Source: Apoderus coryli (taxonomy: Eukaryota > Arthropoda > Insecta > Coleoptera > Attelabidae). Taken from it: DNA of 64,000 bases. Below the pieces are notes generated by a model. It was not told the origin of the DNA, made no database searches, and saw only the letters and a list, made by a program, of their open reading frames with translations. The stretch is taken from NCBI GenBank assembly GCA_911728435.2, contig OU452205.1, forward strand, positions 5,958,260-6,022,259. The letters run 5' to 3'. A program made the position numbers and the translations under genes. Positions within the stretch are counted from its first letter, which is position 1. Each line of letters starts with the position of its first letter. This document shows, piece after piece, positions 10,701-21,325 of this stretch.

Positions 10701-13700
10701 ATTATGTTTCGTTTGGTACTTTTTGTTATATTTTGTTTCGCCTTGCAATTTTTGTTTTTTCAATTTTTCTCAGTTTAAGTTTGACTTTACCTAGGTTGAT
10801 TTTAAAAGTTTAATAAATCATTATTTAAAAATATTCACAATTAGTCACTGATGATGCACAACAATTTTAAAAATTACCTCAAAATAAATGAACACTGTAC
10901 AAAGAAAGACGTACTTTCGACCTCTCTTTCGATTTGACGAGATAAACGTGCGGCAGCTAGCAGACTATGACGAGAATCTGAAAACTAGGGGAGCAGATCC
11001 GGGCTTCCAAAGCTATATCAGAGAAGAACTAAGAGGAACACAACCTCACGCACGGCCTCATTATGGGCAAGGCGGATGTGCGGATCAAATTGTCATCGAC
11101 AAAAACAGCTGACAGACTGAGGACGAGAGTCTTCCATAATCATAACATCGACGTTCGAACTAAGTTGCGAGTCTATTGTAGTTTCGACCCTTCCAAAAAA
11201 ATCCTAGAGAAGTACCATCAACGATGTCTCAGAAGAATTCTTAGAAGCGAATGGCAGGACCGACGAACAAACATCAGCATTCTGGAGGAAGCTGAATCAA
11301 CTAGCAATGAGGCACCAGCTGCGATGGACTGGGAGTAGATCGACAAACGATCGACCGAGATGGAGGCGATCATAAAGTTTTTGAAGAGCAGCGTGGGCGA
11401 CATGAGGATGCAAATAGACAGCATCAAAAGGAGAGAGAACGCATGGTGGTGGTGGGGTGTATGAATTTTGTGACAAGGTTTGCAGCTCGATGATCGGTCT
11501 GTTTAGCCCTCTTAGAGTTCACAACAGAATTCCTGAGTTGCAATAATTAATTCTCGTTAGCGAGGGAATGCTGATCAATGATGACTAGGAAAGCAGGCTA
11601 ATTTATGTGCTGCATAGATAATTGTCTTATTCGTTTAATTTTGGTGAACTAAAAAGACCTGATATTATTGGTACTGCTTGCCTAACTTGAGTCTACTTTT
11701 CTTAATGATTATTTGAGTTTAAACAAGACGAACCTTGAACAAAATAATAAGTAACACTAAATTTTAATTGAAAATATTGCTATTACATTTTACCCCACAA
11801 GTAAGTATTGTTTGGCAAATTGATCTGTAACAGCGCGATGTCGGTAAGGGGAATGCAGTTGTAATAAAACATGGCTGATTTCATTCATAAAATTTCCAGC
11901 GGCGTGCATTGTAAAAGTTTAGTAATAATATAATATAAGGTATATAAATGACCATCAGTCTTTTTCATTGCCGTTTCAAATACCCTCGATCTTTTTTTGG
12001 CAAATGATGTCTTGTTAGCTATGTTGAATTCTATTTTCTATAATGGTCCCAATGGCAGAATAGCCGCGAAATCTCATGAATATCTCCTTCAATATCAATC
12101 ATTTCCTGGATATGAAAAATAAATATTTACTGAGTGTAAGCGCCTAGCGTTGCCATATGGCAACAGTCATGTTTACGAATGTGTAAGTCAGTTAATTTTT
12201 GGTAAAATGTCGTTATATTTTGTCAATGAATACTCTAATATATTGTTTGCATAAATATAAATTCAAAGTAACAAGAATATGTCACGCATAAAAATAAAAG
12301 TACTTACTCAAATCGAAGGTCCATTTTTTGCAATGATTTATATCAATGGTATATTCTAGCACTGCTCACAATAAAATGCAAACTGAACTTGCCGGTAGCA
12401 ATGTATTTTAAACAGTAATACGTCGCTAATAAGATGCCTACCATAAACAAAATAAAATCGCTGAGAAGTCAGGACTCGTCAAATAGAGTACGTGTTATGC
12501 GTTGCCATATGGCAACGCTAGGCGTTAATGGGTTTTAAGCTATAAAACTCAAGAAGTATTTTATTTATTTATTTATTCAATTATTTATTTTATTTCAAAT
12601 ATGTACTAAAGTTTGCATACCAAAAAATTGTTTTGAACCTAAAACACTAAAGTAACAGAACACTAAATATACAATAATAATTTGATATAATATTTGATAA
12701 TATTCATACACGACAACAAAAGTATAAATAATAACACCACTCTGCCACTGGCTGATTCAATATTACTACGAGGGGCGGCAACAATTGCGGGGAAGAACTC
12801 AGTTTCCACCAATTGCGACTTGAACACCCGCATGGCGACAAAACGTGCGAGGGTCTACGCACCAATTAGGATCATTCAGGCGACGTCTAACCAGCTATTT
12901 CGCGTTGTATTGCCGATTTTACAGAAGATCGTAATTTCTTTTCCCTATTTATTCAGTGATAAAAATTGTAGTTATTAAATAAAAATAAAACAAACAACCA
13001 CTTAAAAATGCTAAGCTTTTTTCATTATTATTATTTGTAATTGTAAAAAATCGATTTTCAAGTTAATACTACTTCTTTTCGAGAACTAGTGATATTTTGT
13101 AGTTAAATTTGGCAATATAGGATTCCTTTCGTTGTCACAGATTCGTTTGCCAAGCAATAAGTAAGTTGTGTTAATCAGCAGTGACTTTTTATAACTTTTC
13201 AAATAATATTTTCTTACCTACCTTTACATGTATAAATCTTGTCTGTTTTTCTTTGCTACCCGCCTTAACAGAGAACTAATAGGTATGTTAGATATATTGA
13301 AATAATTATTACAATATTTTTTTCTTCAAACGTTTTGTCACTGAAGAGACAAAGCAGGTACTTTTACTGACTCTAGGAGTAGCAGTAAAAGTGCAGCTGA
13401 TTGTTACTCGAAAGCTCACATGTCGTTAACAAACAATATTTTTTATAAATTATGTTTGAAGAAAAAATAGCATGTTTTATTCAGAGTCAAAAGAACTTAT
13501 GTGACCTGACTGTTATTAGAAATTACAGACTGGTCACAGTTTTAACTGGTACTCCTAATGAAACAATGTACTTATTGTGTATAATTTTTATTTGCTCTTA
13601 TAGATATTTTGTTTTTTTTATTATTATTATTAATTGTACAGCCTAATAATATTGTTAGATTTAGATCAGCTAATGCTTTATGTCTGTTTTTTTTTTTTAT

Positions 13701-16627
13701 TTCGTCTTTGTATAAAGTTATCTGTATTATAAATATATAAATTTAAAAATTATTCTTACATTACCTAGGTTCAGTCCGACAGGCATGTCATATTTTACGT
13801 TTTTATTTAGTTGATCCATTCTTGTAAATTAGCTTTTTTTGCTGAGCAAATATACAACTCTACTAAATAACGCATAACATTGCATGCTTACTATAACTAC
13901 ATAATCGCCTTGCTAAATATTTAAAAAAATTATTATTTTAATTCACGAATAGTCGACTATATCCTCTAGTATACAGGGTGTCCCGAAATTAGCCTGCCCT
14001 AGTTAACTTCCTATTAATATGGCCTCAAAAGGAAAGGGGCAGCTTGGCAAACGGGTTTTCCTACATATTTCGGGAACACACAAAGATACAATTGTGAAAC
14101 TTGGTGTGTGATATAGCTGTGAGATTTGACATTTACGGGGATAAAAATGATATTCTTTATTATCAGGGTCAAGGGTTAAAAAATACCACAAAATTTTACT
14201 CACTTAGTCAGTGACATTTTCTATAGAACGTAAAAATTTTATAATATGTGCATTCGTCACTTCATTATTTTCAGACATTAACTGACGATAAATATTTAAA
14301 AGAAGATGCTGGCTATGCACATATAAATCTTGATGCTTAAACGTGTTCCGCTCGTGTCGTATACTGGCCGTGTCTGATACAGTGACTGCAAAAAGTTTCA
14401 TCCACTTGAAGTTTTATTAAAAATTATTATAGATAATCTTTCATTTTATTAATCTAAGAAAAACTATTGAACAAATCCTGGTTACAATATTCTGCCACCG
14501 TGTTTTAATGTCGGATACAAATTTAAGTCTTCGCCATCCATCCGATTATATTTAGATTAATCAGAGAAAATAACACGTTGCCAAAAATTATTTATTTCAT
14601 TCATATATTTATTTGCAAACTCTAATGCTTTTTTGTGCATTAATCATTAACCCAAAACTTTTCCCAGTCACTGTAATTATTTTTATTACTGTCGGTATCC
14701 TTTTCTATCCCCATTCTTCACCTTAACTTTCCATACAAAACTTACAATATTCTTAAAAAATAAAAACATAAAAATAAACGGTAACTAAAATATTTAGGTG
14801 ATTACAGGTTATTAGGTATATAAATTACTCTGTTTCCGAACCAGGGTCAACTTTTGGGTTTTCATAAAATACTTAGCTGTCATTTTTTTATTATACAACA
14901 ATGGGGATGACATATACATATTTCTCTGCGCAAATGCTAGCGATAACGGCATAAGCCGGAAGAGAACACAAATTCCTACACCAACGTACTTGCTTGCGAA
15001 ATAACCGAAGACATGAAAATCGAATCTCTGTAATTCCCCGAAAATGTAAACAAATCGTGAGACCTACGATCCCTGGACAGCGGCTAACTAAATTAGTGAA
15101 CGAAGCTGCGTTGCCATCAGTTCGTAAAAAAAGTTGGTTCAAAAAGCACAGAAGTAGTAAAAATCATAGATGCGCATTTGCATGAAAGCGCAAAGGGCGA
15201 GTTAGAGCTGAAAGCGGAGGGGGCAACGATTTATATAACCGGCTTAATTTTTCCAAACAAGGTTAATTGTATCGAAACAAGTACTTTTTTCAAGAGCCAT
15301 GGTCAAATTATTTAAAAGATCCGTTTTCAGCTCTATAAAATGATACCCGTCAAAATGTTTCTGCAACTAATATGTGGTCGGAAGTCCATTTATAATTTCC
15401 CTGATGATGTAAATCTGACGTCTTACTCTGAAATTAATGTTAGTAAAAACCGGTGGCACTCAAATTTATGCAATTGTTATTCACCGCTTATTTTGACATT
15501 TGATTTTTTAACGACCAGGAAATTGTTTACATTGCTTACTGCCGGATTATTACTTAAGTCTTTTGGAACGCCTTATGTATCTGAAACAAGTAAACGGCAG
15601 AATATATTGTGAGGAATATTAAAATGTCCTCTACGCTTAGAAATAAATAAATACATCCGGCAACACCGCGTTGGCTATACAATAGTAATTAGGTGATATG
15701 TTCTAAATTTTGGCTATTTTCATTCATTTTTTGTTCCATTTTATCAAAACCATTCATAAATAGGTAAGATTCTGGATCGTTACCTTCGTAAGTCCACTAT
15801 TTTTTTATATACTAGTCTACTTATTTTAACTAATATCTATTAACCAAAATAATGTCTTACTTAATGCAACTTAGTCCACTCAGTATTTCACACCCCACAC
15901 CTGACACCAATGGAACGTTTTTCTCGGTTCGATGTGTGAAATAATAATAACGAGATTTGAATTTAAACTAATTTAAAAGAACTATATTTATTTCTACTAT
16001 TTATATTTCACAACACTGTTCTGAACTATAGACTATTCACTTCATTACTGGGTTACTGTCCCAGTTGCACGTTGCGTATTTATATCATTTGTCTCTTTTT
16101 CGAAAATAGGCGTTTGTTCTAAAACATTCTGGCGCGCGCGTACGTTTATTCCATATCAGTACGGTGAGCGAGGCACATTCTACCAAATTAACAAAGGGCT
16201 GCCCCGGACGAGGTACAGCATACTAAATCTGTACAGAGGCGCCTCCCGTTAGTTTGAGTCGCGAGCTTTCCAGAACATATCACCTAATTACTATTGTATA
16301 GCCAACACGGTGTTGCCGGATGTATTTATTTATCGCTAAGCGTACGGGACATTTTAATAATTGTCACAATATGTTATATTCCTACGTATATTGCTATAAT
16401 TATATTTACTGTATGTTTTGTTCAGTACACTTTGATTCTGAGCCTATGTATTTACTAGTGAATACCGAAAGAAGGTAGTCTAGTAATATAATTTATGCAA
16501 CCGTATAACTCTCTTATAATAATTTGAAAACATTTTGCAGGACTGGTTTTCACGGCAGCAATTGGTCATTGTAGTTCTATTCATCAACATTTCCCTGGCG
16601 ATAATGTTTTTCAAATTGCTGACATAG
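4657..16627 (+). CDS. Tail-anchored membrane protein, three coding exons, 131 aa
   Basis: I joined 4657-4764, 10389-10589 and 16541-16627; every junction is phase 0 with GT donors and AG acceptors. The product starts MLSWYQSDDDDED (very acidic) and has an RRAS motif near residue 29 and RKKS near 48, both fitting basophilic kinase sites. A charged helical stretch (EEVSALGSARREEVRRQIDE) leads to a LRANPLLYLVSPQVKDWF block. It ends in one hydrophobic segment of about 20 residues with Lys-Leu-Leu-Thr at the terminus. That layout is a C-terminal tail anchor, so the bulk should face the cytosol on ER or mitochondrial outer membrane. I do not recognise the family by name. The introns (5.6 and 5.95 kb) are full of transposons. 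Skipped phase-0 exons cannot be excluded. Confidence 0.72.
4890..5640 (+). mobile_element. Decayed LINE reverse transcriptase fragment in intron 1
   Basis: Pieces in different frames read LWKTSF.TPIFKS, IIEEQFGFQS and VTSGVPQGSHLGSLLSNIFINDI, which are RT motifs in the right order on the plus strand. Many frameshifts and stops interrupt them. No ends could be defined. Confidence 0.65.
5641..6548. other. Intron 1 sequence without recognised features
   Basis: AT-rich, with only short chance open frames on both strands. I recognise nothing here. Confidence 0.5.
6549..6588. repeat. 26-bp palindrome with 7-bp target duplication (CAAAGATTAATG family)
   Basis: A perfect palindrome at 6556-6581, running CAAAGATTAATGT to its complement, is flanked on both sides by ATCATAG (6549-6555 and 6582-6588). 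Related palindromes at 42560-42587 and 63092-63128 also carry perfect 7-bp flanking repeats. It reads as a transposon end-sequence remnant (see findings). Confidence 0.85.
6589..7752. other. Intron 1 sequence without recognised features
   Basis: No gene or repeat boundary was recognised. The part around 6650-6790 is less AT-rich than its surroundings but has no readable homology. Confidence 0.45.
7753..8548 (-). mobile_element. 5'-truncated LINE with 15-bp target site duplication
   Basis: The insertion (7768-8533) is flanked by the identical 15-mer TGAATAGGGGTTTAA at 7753-7767 and 8534-8548. On the minus strand, 8452 down to 8048 encodes 134 residues ending in the zinc-knuckle signature CRMCNMHVDETLGHLLVECPLY at about residues 84-105, the C-terminal CCHC-like domain of I/R1/Jockey-type LINE ORF2. 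The 3' UTR ends in a TAA-repeat tail next to the left duplication. Exact target duplications and a clean ORF end imply a fairly young, typically truncated retrotransposition. Confidence 0.9.
8549..9469. other. Intron 1 sequence without recognised features
   Basis: No convincing coding or repeat signal was seen on either strand. Confidence 0.45.
9470..10282 (+). mobile_element. Mariner element, defective
   Basis: Inverted ends (CGAGGGTTGCCTTTTATATT at 9472 and its near-complement ending at 10280) are bounded by TA duplications (9470-9471 and 10281-10282). Only the C-terminal transposase third is recognisable. The stretch after the left end contains TGTTGCCAAC (about 9514) and GTTGGCAACA (about 9880) in inverted orientation, so a further short element probably sits in place of the transposase N-terminus. 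A 145-bp deletion derivative of the same family lies at 50610-50754. Confidence 0.85.
9880..10215 (+). pseudogene. Mariner transposase C-terminal fragment, catalytic Asp lost
   Basis: The frame reads RAWCLHHDNASSH (second catalytic Asp), then RPYSPYLAPNYLFLFP and KNKLRGQRF before the terminal FEKQ. In DD34D mariners the second block is SPDLAPxD; here both Asp are Tyr, so the third catalytic residue is missing. With the N-terminal half also absent the copy cannot transpose by itself. Confidence 0.8.
10389..10589 (+). CDS. Tail-anchored protein gene, exon 2
   Basis: 67 codons between an ATTTCCAG acceptor and a GTAATT donor, phase 0 at both ends. It encodes the RKKS site, the charged helix and the LRANPLLYLVSPQVK block. 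The stretch is open in only this reading and is clearly less AT-rich than the flanks. Confidence 0.75.
10590..11059. other. Intron 2 sequence, no recognised features
   Basis: AT-rich, with T-rich tracts and nothing identifiable. Confidence 0.5.
11060..11345 (+). mobile_element. RTE-like LINE fragment
   Basis: The frame contains HQRCLRRILRSEWQDRRTN followed by ILEEAES, the conserved region after the reverse transcriptase in RTE/craniofacial-development-protein-2-like LINEs. An upstream VRIKLSSTKTADRL piece may be part of the same relic. No 5' or 3' end is defined. Confidence 0.7.
11346..12140. other. Intron 2 sequence, no recognised features
   Basis: No gene or repeat boundary recognised. 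Confidence 0.45.
12141..12524. mobile_element. 384-bp inverted-repeat element (MITE)
   Basis: A 24-bp sequence CGCCTAGCGTTGCCATATGG + CAAC (12141-12164) recurs as an exact inverted copy at 12501-12524. Each end itself contains the 16-bp palindrome GTTGCCATATGGCAAC. TTAA follows the right end directly; the left flank is GTAAG, so a TTAA duplication would need one side mutated. No ORF lies inside. The superfamily is not assigned. Confidence 0.75.
12525..15603. other. Intron 2 sequence with one transposon end
   Basis: A TATACAGGGTGTCCCGAAAT end starts at about 13971, typical of the CAGGGTGTCC transposon ends seen elsewhere in the window, but I found no partner end. Two adjacent minus-strand frames follow (14401-14003) with no recognisable homology. 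A TTTA microsatellite lies near 12560. Otherwise nothing was identified. Confidence 0.4.
15604..16372. mobile_element. Fold-back element with about 100-bp inverted arms
   Basis: The arm 15604-15704 (starting ATATTGTGA, containing CATCCGGCAACACCG and TTGGCTATACAATAGTAATT) is repeated inverted at 16271-16372 with few mismatches. The roughly 565-bp centre has no ORF. The right arm ends only 168 bp before exon 3 of the tail-anchored protein gene. Confidence 0.75.
16541..16627 (+). CDS. Tail-anchored protein gene, exon 3 with stop
   Basis: 28 codons plus TAG after a TTTTGCAG acceptor, continuing exon 2 in phase 0. It reads DWFSRQQL followed by an uninterrupted hydrophobic stretch to FFKLLT. The fit of a tail anchor directly onto the SPQVK end of exon 2 is the main reason to trust the gene model. 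Confidence 0.75.
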   Translation, partial: DWFSRQQLVIVVLFINISLAIMFFKLLT

Positions 16628-17559
16628 TACGAAACGCTGGTCGCTAGATGGCGCACCTGGACATGAACAAAAATGTAACTTAATATTTGGCGACACATAT
16701 TAATGATTATGTCGATATATTTGTGTATTGACAAGTTGATTTTGAAGAATTTGTTGTTCACTATCAAACCAACACAACTATTTGGATTTGGTTGAGAGGA
16801 TTGCTATTATGCTATGAAGAACATGATCTACGTAGCGATACTTGGGTCACGTGATGTGCCATATCGTTATTGTATTGGATAGTCAACGGTGTATTTGAAG
16901 TCGAGATAATGGAGTTGGGATTCGAAAAATAAATAGAAAAAAAATATTTATTAAAAAACATTGTTACATGGTGTGCGTGTGTTAATTATTATTATTATTA
17001 CTGAACTATAATTTATTTAGTTACTGTTGAAGATTTTAAAAATTTTATCTGTGTTTTTGGGACGTTTTTATAGTTCTTTACTCTGTCTTGTTTTGTCACT
17101 GGAATTGTTATAGTTACCAATATAAATATATATATTATATAAATTTTATTTATTGTTAATTTTAAATTTTATTCATTATGAAAAAATTAAGTATATTTTT
17201 ATTGTTGGATGTGTTTTTCTTGATATGTAATAGATTTTAAGTAAATATGAATTTTTATGTCCACTGTTATTCCAATCATATCTATTAAGTAAGTATTTAA
17301 TAATTAATAAATAGTTAATATTTATATTCTAGAAACCTTGCTTTAGCTTTTTTAAGATGGATGATTTTCAAATAATTGTTACACAATATTAAGTAGGTAT
17401 AACTTATGAGACTTCAAAATTCGATTTTATGCAAAAAAAATATTTTTAGTGGATATGTTTTTATATTTATATAGATTACACTAAATTCGAACTTGATATG
17501 CTATTCAAGCAACGACGTTTAGATATACATACCGTCTCCACGAGCAACTGTGGTGATTA
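16628..17559. other. 3' flank of the tail-anchored protein gene
   Basis: A candidate polyadenylation signal AATAAA occurs near 16929, followed by A-rich sequence. An ATT microsatellite lies around 16986. Nothing else was recognised. Confidence 0.4.
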
Positions 17560-17870
17560 TTTCTCGAAATGACATTCCCCGGTTTCAGTTTCTTCTTCAT
17601 GATCGTCTATACTTTTTATATCGTCCATTATGCCTCAGTCAGTTGGGAGATTTGTCGTGCCAACATCATTGTCCATTTCTAAGAAATCTTCAAGTAAAAC
17701 GTAAGAACACACCTGTACTCGTTTTCGACTGCTTGGAACATTAGTTTTCTTGATGATAGTTTCGCGAGTTTTTACTATCAGAGGTACACAACTTGGGGAA
17801 ACACCGAATTTTGCAGCCTTTATCAACGTCCTTCAAAACTTTAATTGTCTCAGCTAAATTTGACTAGGAC
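17560..17870 (-). pseudogene. Tigger/pogo-like HTH fragment
   Basis: On the minus strand TIKVLKDVDKG is followed, after a frameshift, by AAKFGVSPSCVPLIVKTRETI. This resembles the N-terminal Psq/CENP-B-type helix-turn-helix of Tigger transposases (KGKSK..VA.KFGVS.ST...I.K.REKI). It is short and broken, so assignment rests on this one motif. Confidence 0.4.
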
Positions 17871-18555
17871 TCGACTATAAAGTGGGTTAGGAAATTCCCC
17901 AGGTGTCTCACCGAAATACACCTGGTTTATTGCCTACCATTAGGCGTTATGAACGCGTTAAGAACATTTTCAAAAGAATAATGTAAATGGGAAACCCGAA
18001 AAGGCCAAGATCTCAATAAATGCATAAAAATTTATACATAAAAGTCGGCTAAAAATTTTATTATACCGGGTGTCCCACCGGGAAGGGATTCGATCGATTA
18101 TGGAGAAACTACACTGTGGAAGAATCTGAAAATCTGGTGTAGTACTTCGGTCGACGGAGCCAATTCGGCTAAAATGTTTTCAAGAATCTAGCACTTCCGG
18201 TTATACCGGAAATGGGTGTCAACTTCCTTATTTTAAATGCGACCCTATGCAAATTATATTTGTTTTGGATTCTATTTGTAATTCTAAACATAATTCATGC
18301 ATAATATGTTATACCTATCGCCAGCCGTTTTCGAAATATTTGAAATTTTATGTCAAAAATGACGTTTTCAGAATAGAGAATAATAACAATTTTTTATTAT
18401 ATGGAAGCTTTAATAATTTAATTTGTTACAATATTCTAGAAGATATAGACCTACTTTATCCGCCTACATATATACAGGGTATTTGAAAAAAAGGGTAAAA
18501 ACTCAAATTGAAAAAAGTGTCATAAATAAAAATTTTTAAATGGCAACCCCCCATT

Positions 18556-18840
18556 TTATATTTTTTGCATAAAAAATAAGGGCAAGTTTATGAAAGAATG
18601 AATGGTGCTTTTAGAAAATCCAGGCTCCATTGCAAATTTTCTCAGAGAATAGTAGGATATCCCGTGAAGTACCCCAGTACCTACAGCTTCATCGTCACAA
18701 ATAGGTTTCCTTCGTTTTATTTTTGTCTTTACGGACCCGAAATTTTTGAAATTATCTATTATCCGTTTAACAACTTTTGGTGATGGCTTGTGTTTTTCTG
18801 GGTACCTGGCAGAAAATGTATCACACGTTTGTGACATCAC
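18556..18840 (-). pseudogene. Transposase N-terminal helix-turn-helix fragment
   Basis: A 94-codon minus-strand frame reads FSARYPEKHKPSPKVVKRIIDNF...GSVKTKIKRRKPICDDEAV and ends SLRKFAMEPGFSKSTIH. The order, with two helix-turn-helix units joined by a basic RRKP stretch, matches the DNA-binding domain of arthropod Tc1/mariner-superfamily transposases of the DUF4817 type. The catalytic part is absent. A related but frameshifted piece lies near 59185-59320. Confidence 0.6.
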
Positions 18841-18912
18841 TCAATCACATTATCCATAAATAATAAACAAATTTAGATAGTATTCGTTAGTATAATTTAT
18901 ACGCCCGCCATG

Positions 18913-19521
18913 ATTATTGTAGTATCTTTAGCTTTCATCTCTACTAACGCGCGTATTCTATGTAAACAGAAGAAGACAACAAAGCGCGTTCTACTGAGAG
19001 TGACATATAAGAGAGATAAACTAATTTTGGCGTACTTAGATTAGCTCATGATATGTTACCTTTATGGTGTATAATCCTTACTTGAATAATTAGTAGATTT
19101 ATGTTATTATGACTATTCCTTGTGTTTATTAAAAGTGTTCAATGATACTGTCGATCGTTTATTTATGCAACCGAGAACCCTTCTCACTCGGTAACCCAAC
19201 AACACCCTGTTATATGACATAAATCTGGCGACGAGGATGGGATTGGTTTTTGCATAAATAAACGATCGACGGTATCATTGAACACTTTTAAAAAACACAA
19301 GGAATAGTTATAATAACATAAATCTACTAATTATTAAAGTAAGGATTATACAACATAAATGTAACATATCATGAGCTAATCTAAGTACGCCAAAATTAGT
19401 TTATCTCTAACATCTAACGTCTCTTAGATGTCACTCTCAGTAGAACGCGCTTTGTTGTCTTCTTCTGTTTACATGGAATACGCGAGTTAGTAGAGATGGA
19501 AGCTAAAGATACTACAATTAT
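18913..19521. mobile_element. Inverted LTR pair with 5-bp target duplication
   Basis: A left LTR starts TGTAGTATC at 18918 and ends ...ATATGACA at about 19219, followed by TAAATCTGGCGACGAGGATG, a primer-binding-site-like sequence. A second LTR in the opposite orientation (19247-19516) lacks the last ~50 bp of the LTR and ends GATACTACA. Both outer flanks are ATTAT (18913-18917, 19517-19521). The undisturbed target can be read in the second copy of the host transposon near 59120. No internal genes remain. Confidence 0.8.
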
Positions 19522-19849
19522 TACTACTAATTAATGTCTACAATTTGTCATAGTTGTTGATTATTTTTGTCAAGTGTCATATTTATTTGCTATCTAAAGC
19601 CTAACATATTATGTATGAAATATGTTTAGAATTACAAGGACAATCAAAAAAATATATAATTTATATAGGGTCGTATTTGAAATAAGGAAGTTGACACCAA
19701 TTGCCGGTAGAACCGGAAGTGCTAGATTCTTGAAAATATTTTAGCCGAATTGGTCCCATCGACCTAAGTACCACACCAGATTTTCAGATTGTTCCACAGT
19801 GTAGTTTCTTCATAATCGATCGAATCCCTTCCCGGTGGGACACCCGGTA

Positions 19850-21325
19850 TAGAGTTTGAATATAAACAGTGACGACTGTATTTGTTTTCTTCGATCTTGA
19901 GCCTTATCTATATAAAGTATGTATTTTAAATTTTGGGACACGTTCTACGTCCATCAATACAAAATTTGGTACAAATATAGAATGGGCTATTTTTTTAGTT
20001 ATAGACAAAATTTGGGAATGACTTCATAATTTTATAAAAACTCGTATCTTTTCAATTTTAATTAAAATTAATTCTGAAATATCATCTAGAATCAAAGGGA
20101 AGCATCTAATTCCGGTATGACAAGAAGTTGCACCATATTCAAGGTATTTTAGCTACAAGCTAAATAGACATCGTCGATGAATAGCAAATTTTTCAACATT
20201 AGCCAAGGTTTACCTTGCGTTTAGAATATATGTAAGTAATGTCTAAAAGAGATATTGGTAAGTAAATAAATAAGCTTTTCAAAAAATATTGTTTATCACA
20301 CACAGGGTGTGGTTTGGCCGAGAGGTTTTATTATGATGAACAAAATAAACTTACTAAAATTTTGTGATTTTATTCGGAAGCATATCAGTGAAGATGGTGA
20401 TGCTCATTTTTGCATTAACGCTGATAATAACGAAATACTGAAAGCTTTTTAGTTCCAAAGCGACGGAGATCAAAGATAACTTATTCTCCTGTTTGTCAAA
20501 TAGCAATTGTGCCATATTCGACTGACGACTGATTTTCACAAATTGTATTTTTAGATAAAACAAATAATCTTTGTTATAAATTTATTAGCAAACGCCTAAT
20601 TGAATTCAAAGATATTAATTTACACATAAACGTGAACTAAAACGCACATATATATATTATATATAGATTTATACATATTAGAAAATATATTTATTAAAAT
20701 AATTAGAAAAATTGACATCGATATTTATTATTATTATCTATTATCCTTTGACTATACAAGGCAGAATATAAGAGCAATAGAAAACGACTTTATAATATAA
20801 TTTATTTACCTACACTTGTTATTAACTATTTAGATTGAAAATATCGTGTAAAATTACTGTATTAATTTGTTACTATAAGATACTAGTTATGCTAATATAA
20901 GTTTTCTTTTAAGTTTTTACATTATGGTATTATTTTTACTCTAACTCTATTGAAAATGGATCTGCCTGGTGACCAAATGGGTTTATTCAGTATAAGCATA
21001 GGTAACTTATAAAAATATCCACTACTAGAAACAAAAGTTGAAGAGTATAAGTTACAAAGGGTCTAAATGCCACAGCTGATTTTGAATTTACTGCATAAAA
21101 GTCTGCTTAATTTTGAATTTATTTTTCTGGGATATTTTGTTAGGTTTGAAATTATTTTTTTTACAGTATGTAAATAAAGTTCAGAATATTAAATCAGCTC
21201 TTTGGAAATTTGACCCTTTGTAACTTATACTCCTCAGTTTATGTTTTTTACTTTTATGGATCACCTATGACAAAAAGATGTTTAAAAAATAAGTTATATT
21301 ATATCTTCAAAAGTTTTTGATGAGC
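19850..21325. other. Intergenic, no recognised features
   Basis: AT-rich sequence with short chance frames only. A CACACAGGGTGTGG motif at about 20300 could be a transposon end but has no partner. Confidence 0.45.

Larger units (their letters stand above)
18064..19849. mobile_element. Inverted-repeat DNA transposon, copy 1, with nested insertions
   Basis: Ends TACCGGGTGTCCCACCGGGA (18064) and its inverted copy ending at 19849 are flanked by TA. The inverted arms extend about 200 bp or more, with matching parts such as TTCCGGTT.TACCGG and AATTCTAAACAT. Inside are a second CAGGGTATTTG-type end at 18474, a transposase HTH fragment (18556-18840) and an inverted LTR pair (18918-19516). A second copy with different cargo is at 57890-60614. 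Confidence 0.85.

Noticed and set aside
10843..10870. CTGATGA at a possible hammerhead core
   Set aside because: No stem II and no GAAA follow.
14003..14401. Two abutting minus-strand frames (65 and 66 codons)
   Set aside because: No recognised motif, and they start next to a CAGGGTGTCC transposon end, so chance or old transposon sequence is more likely than a gene.
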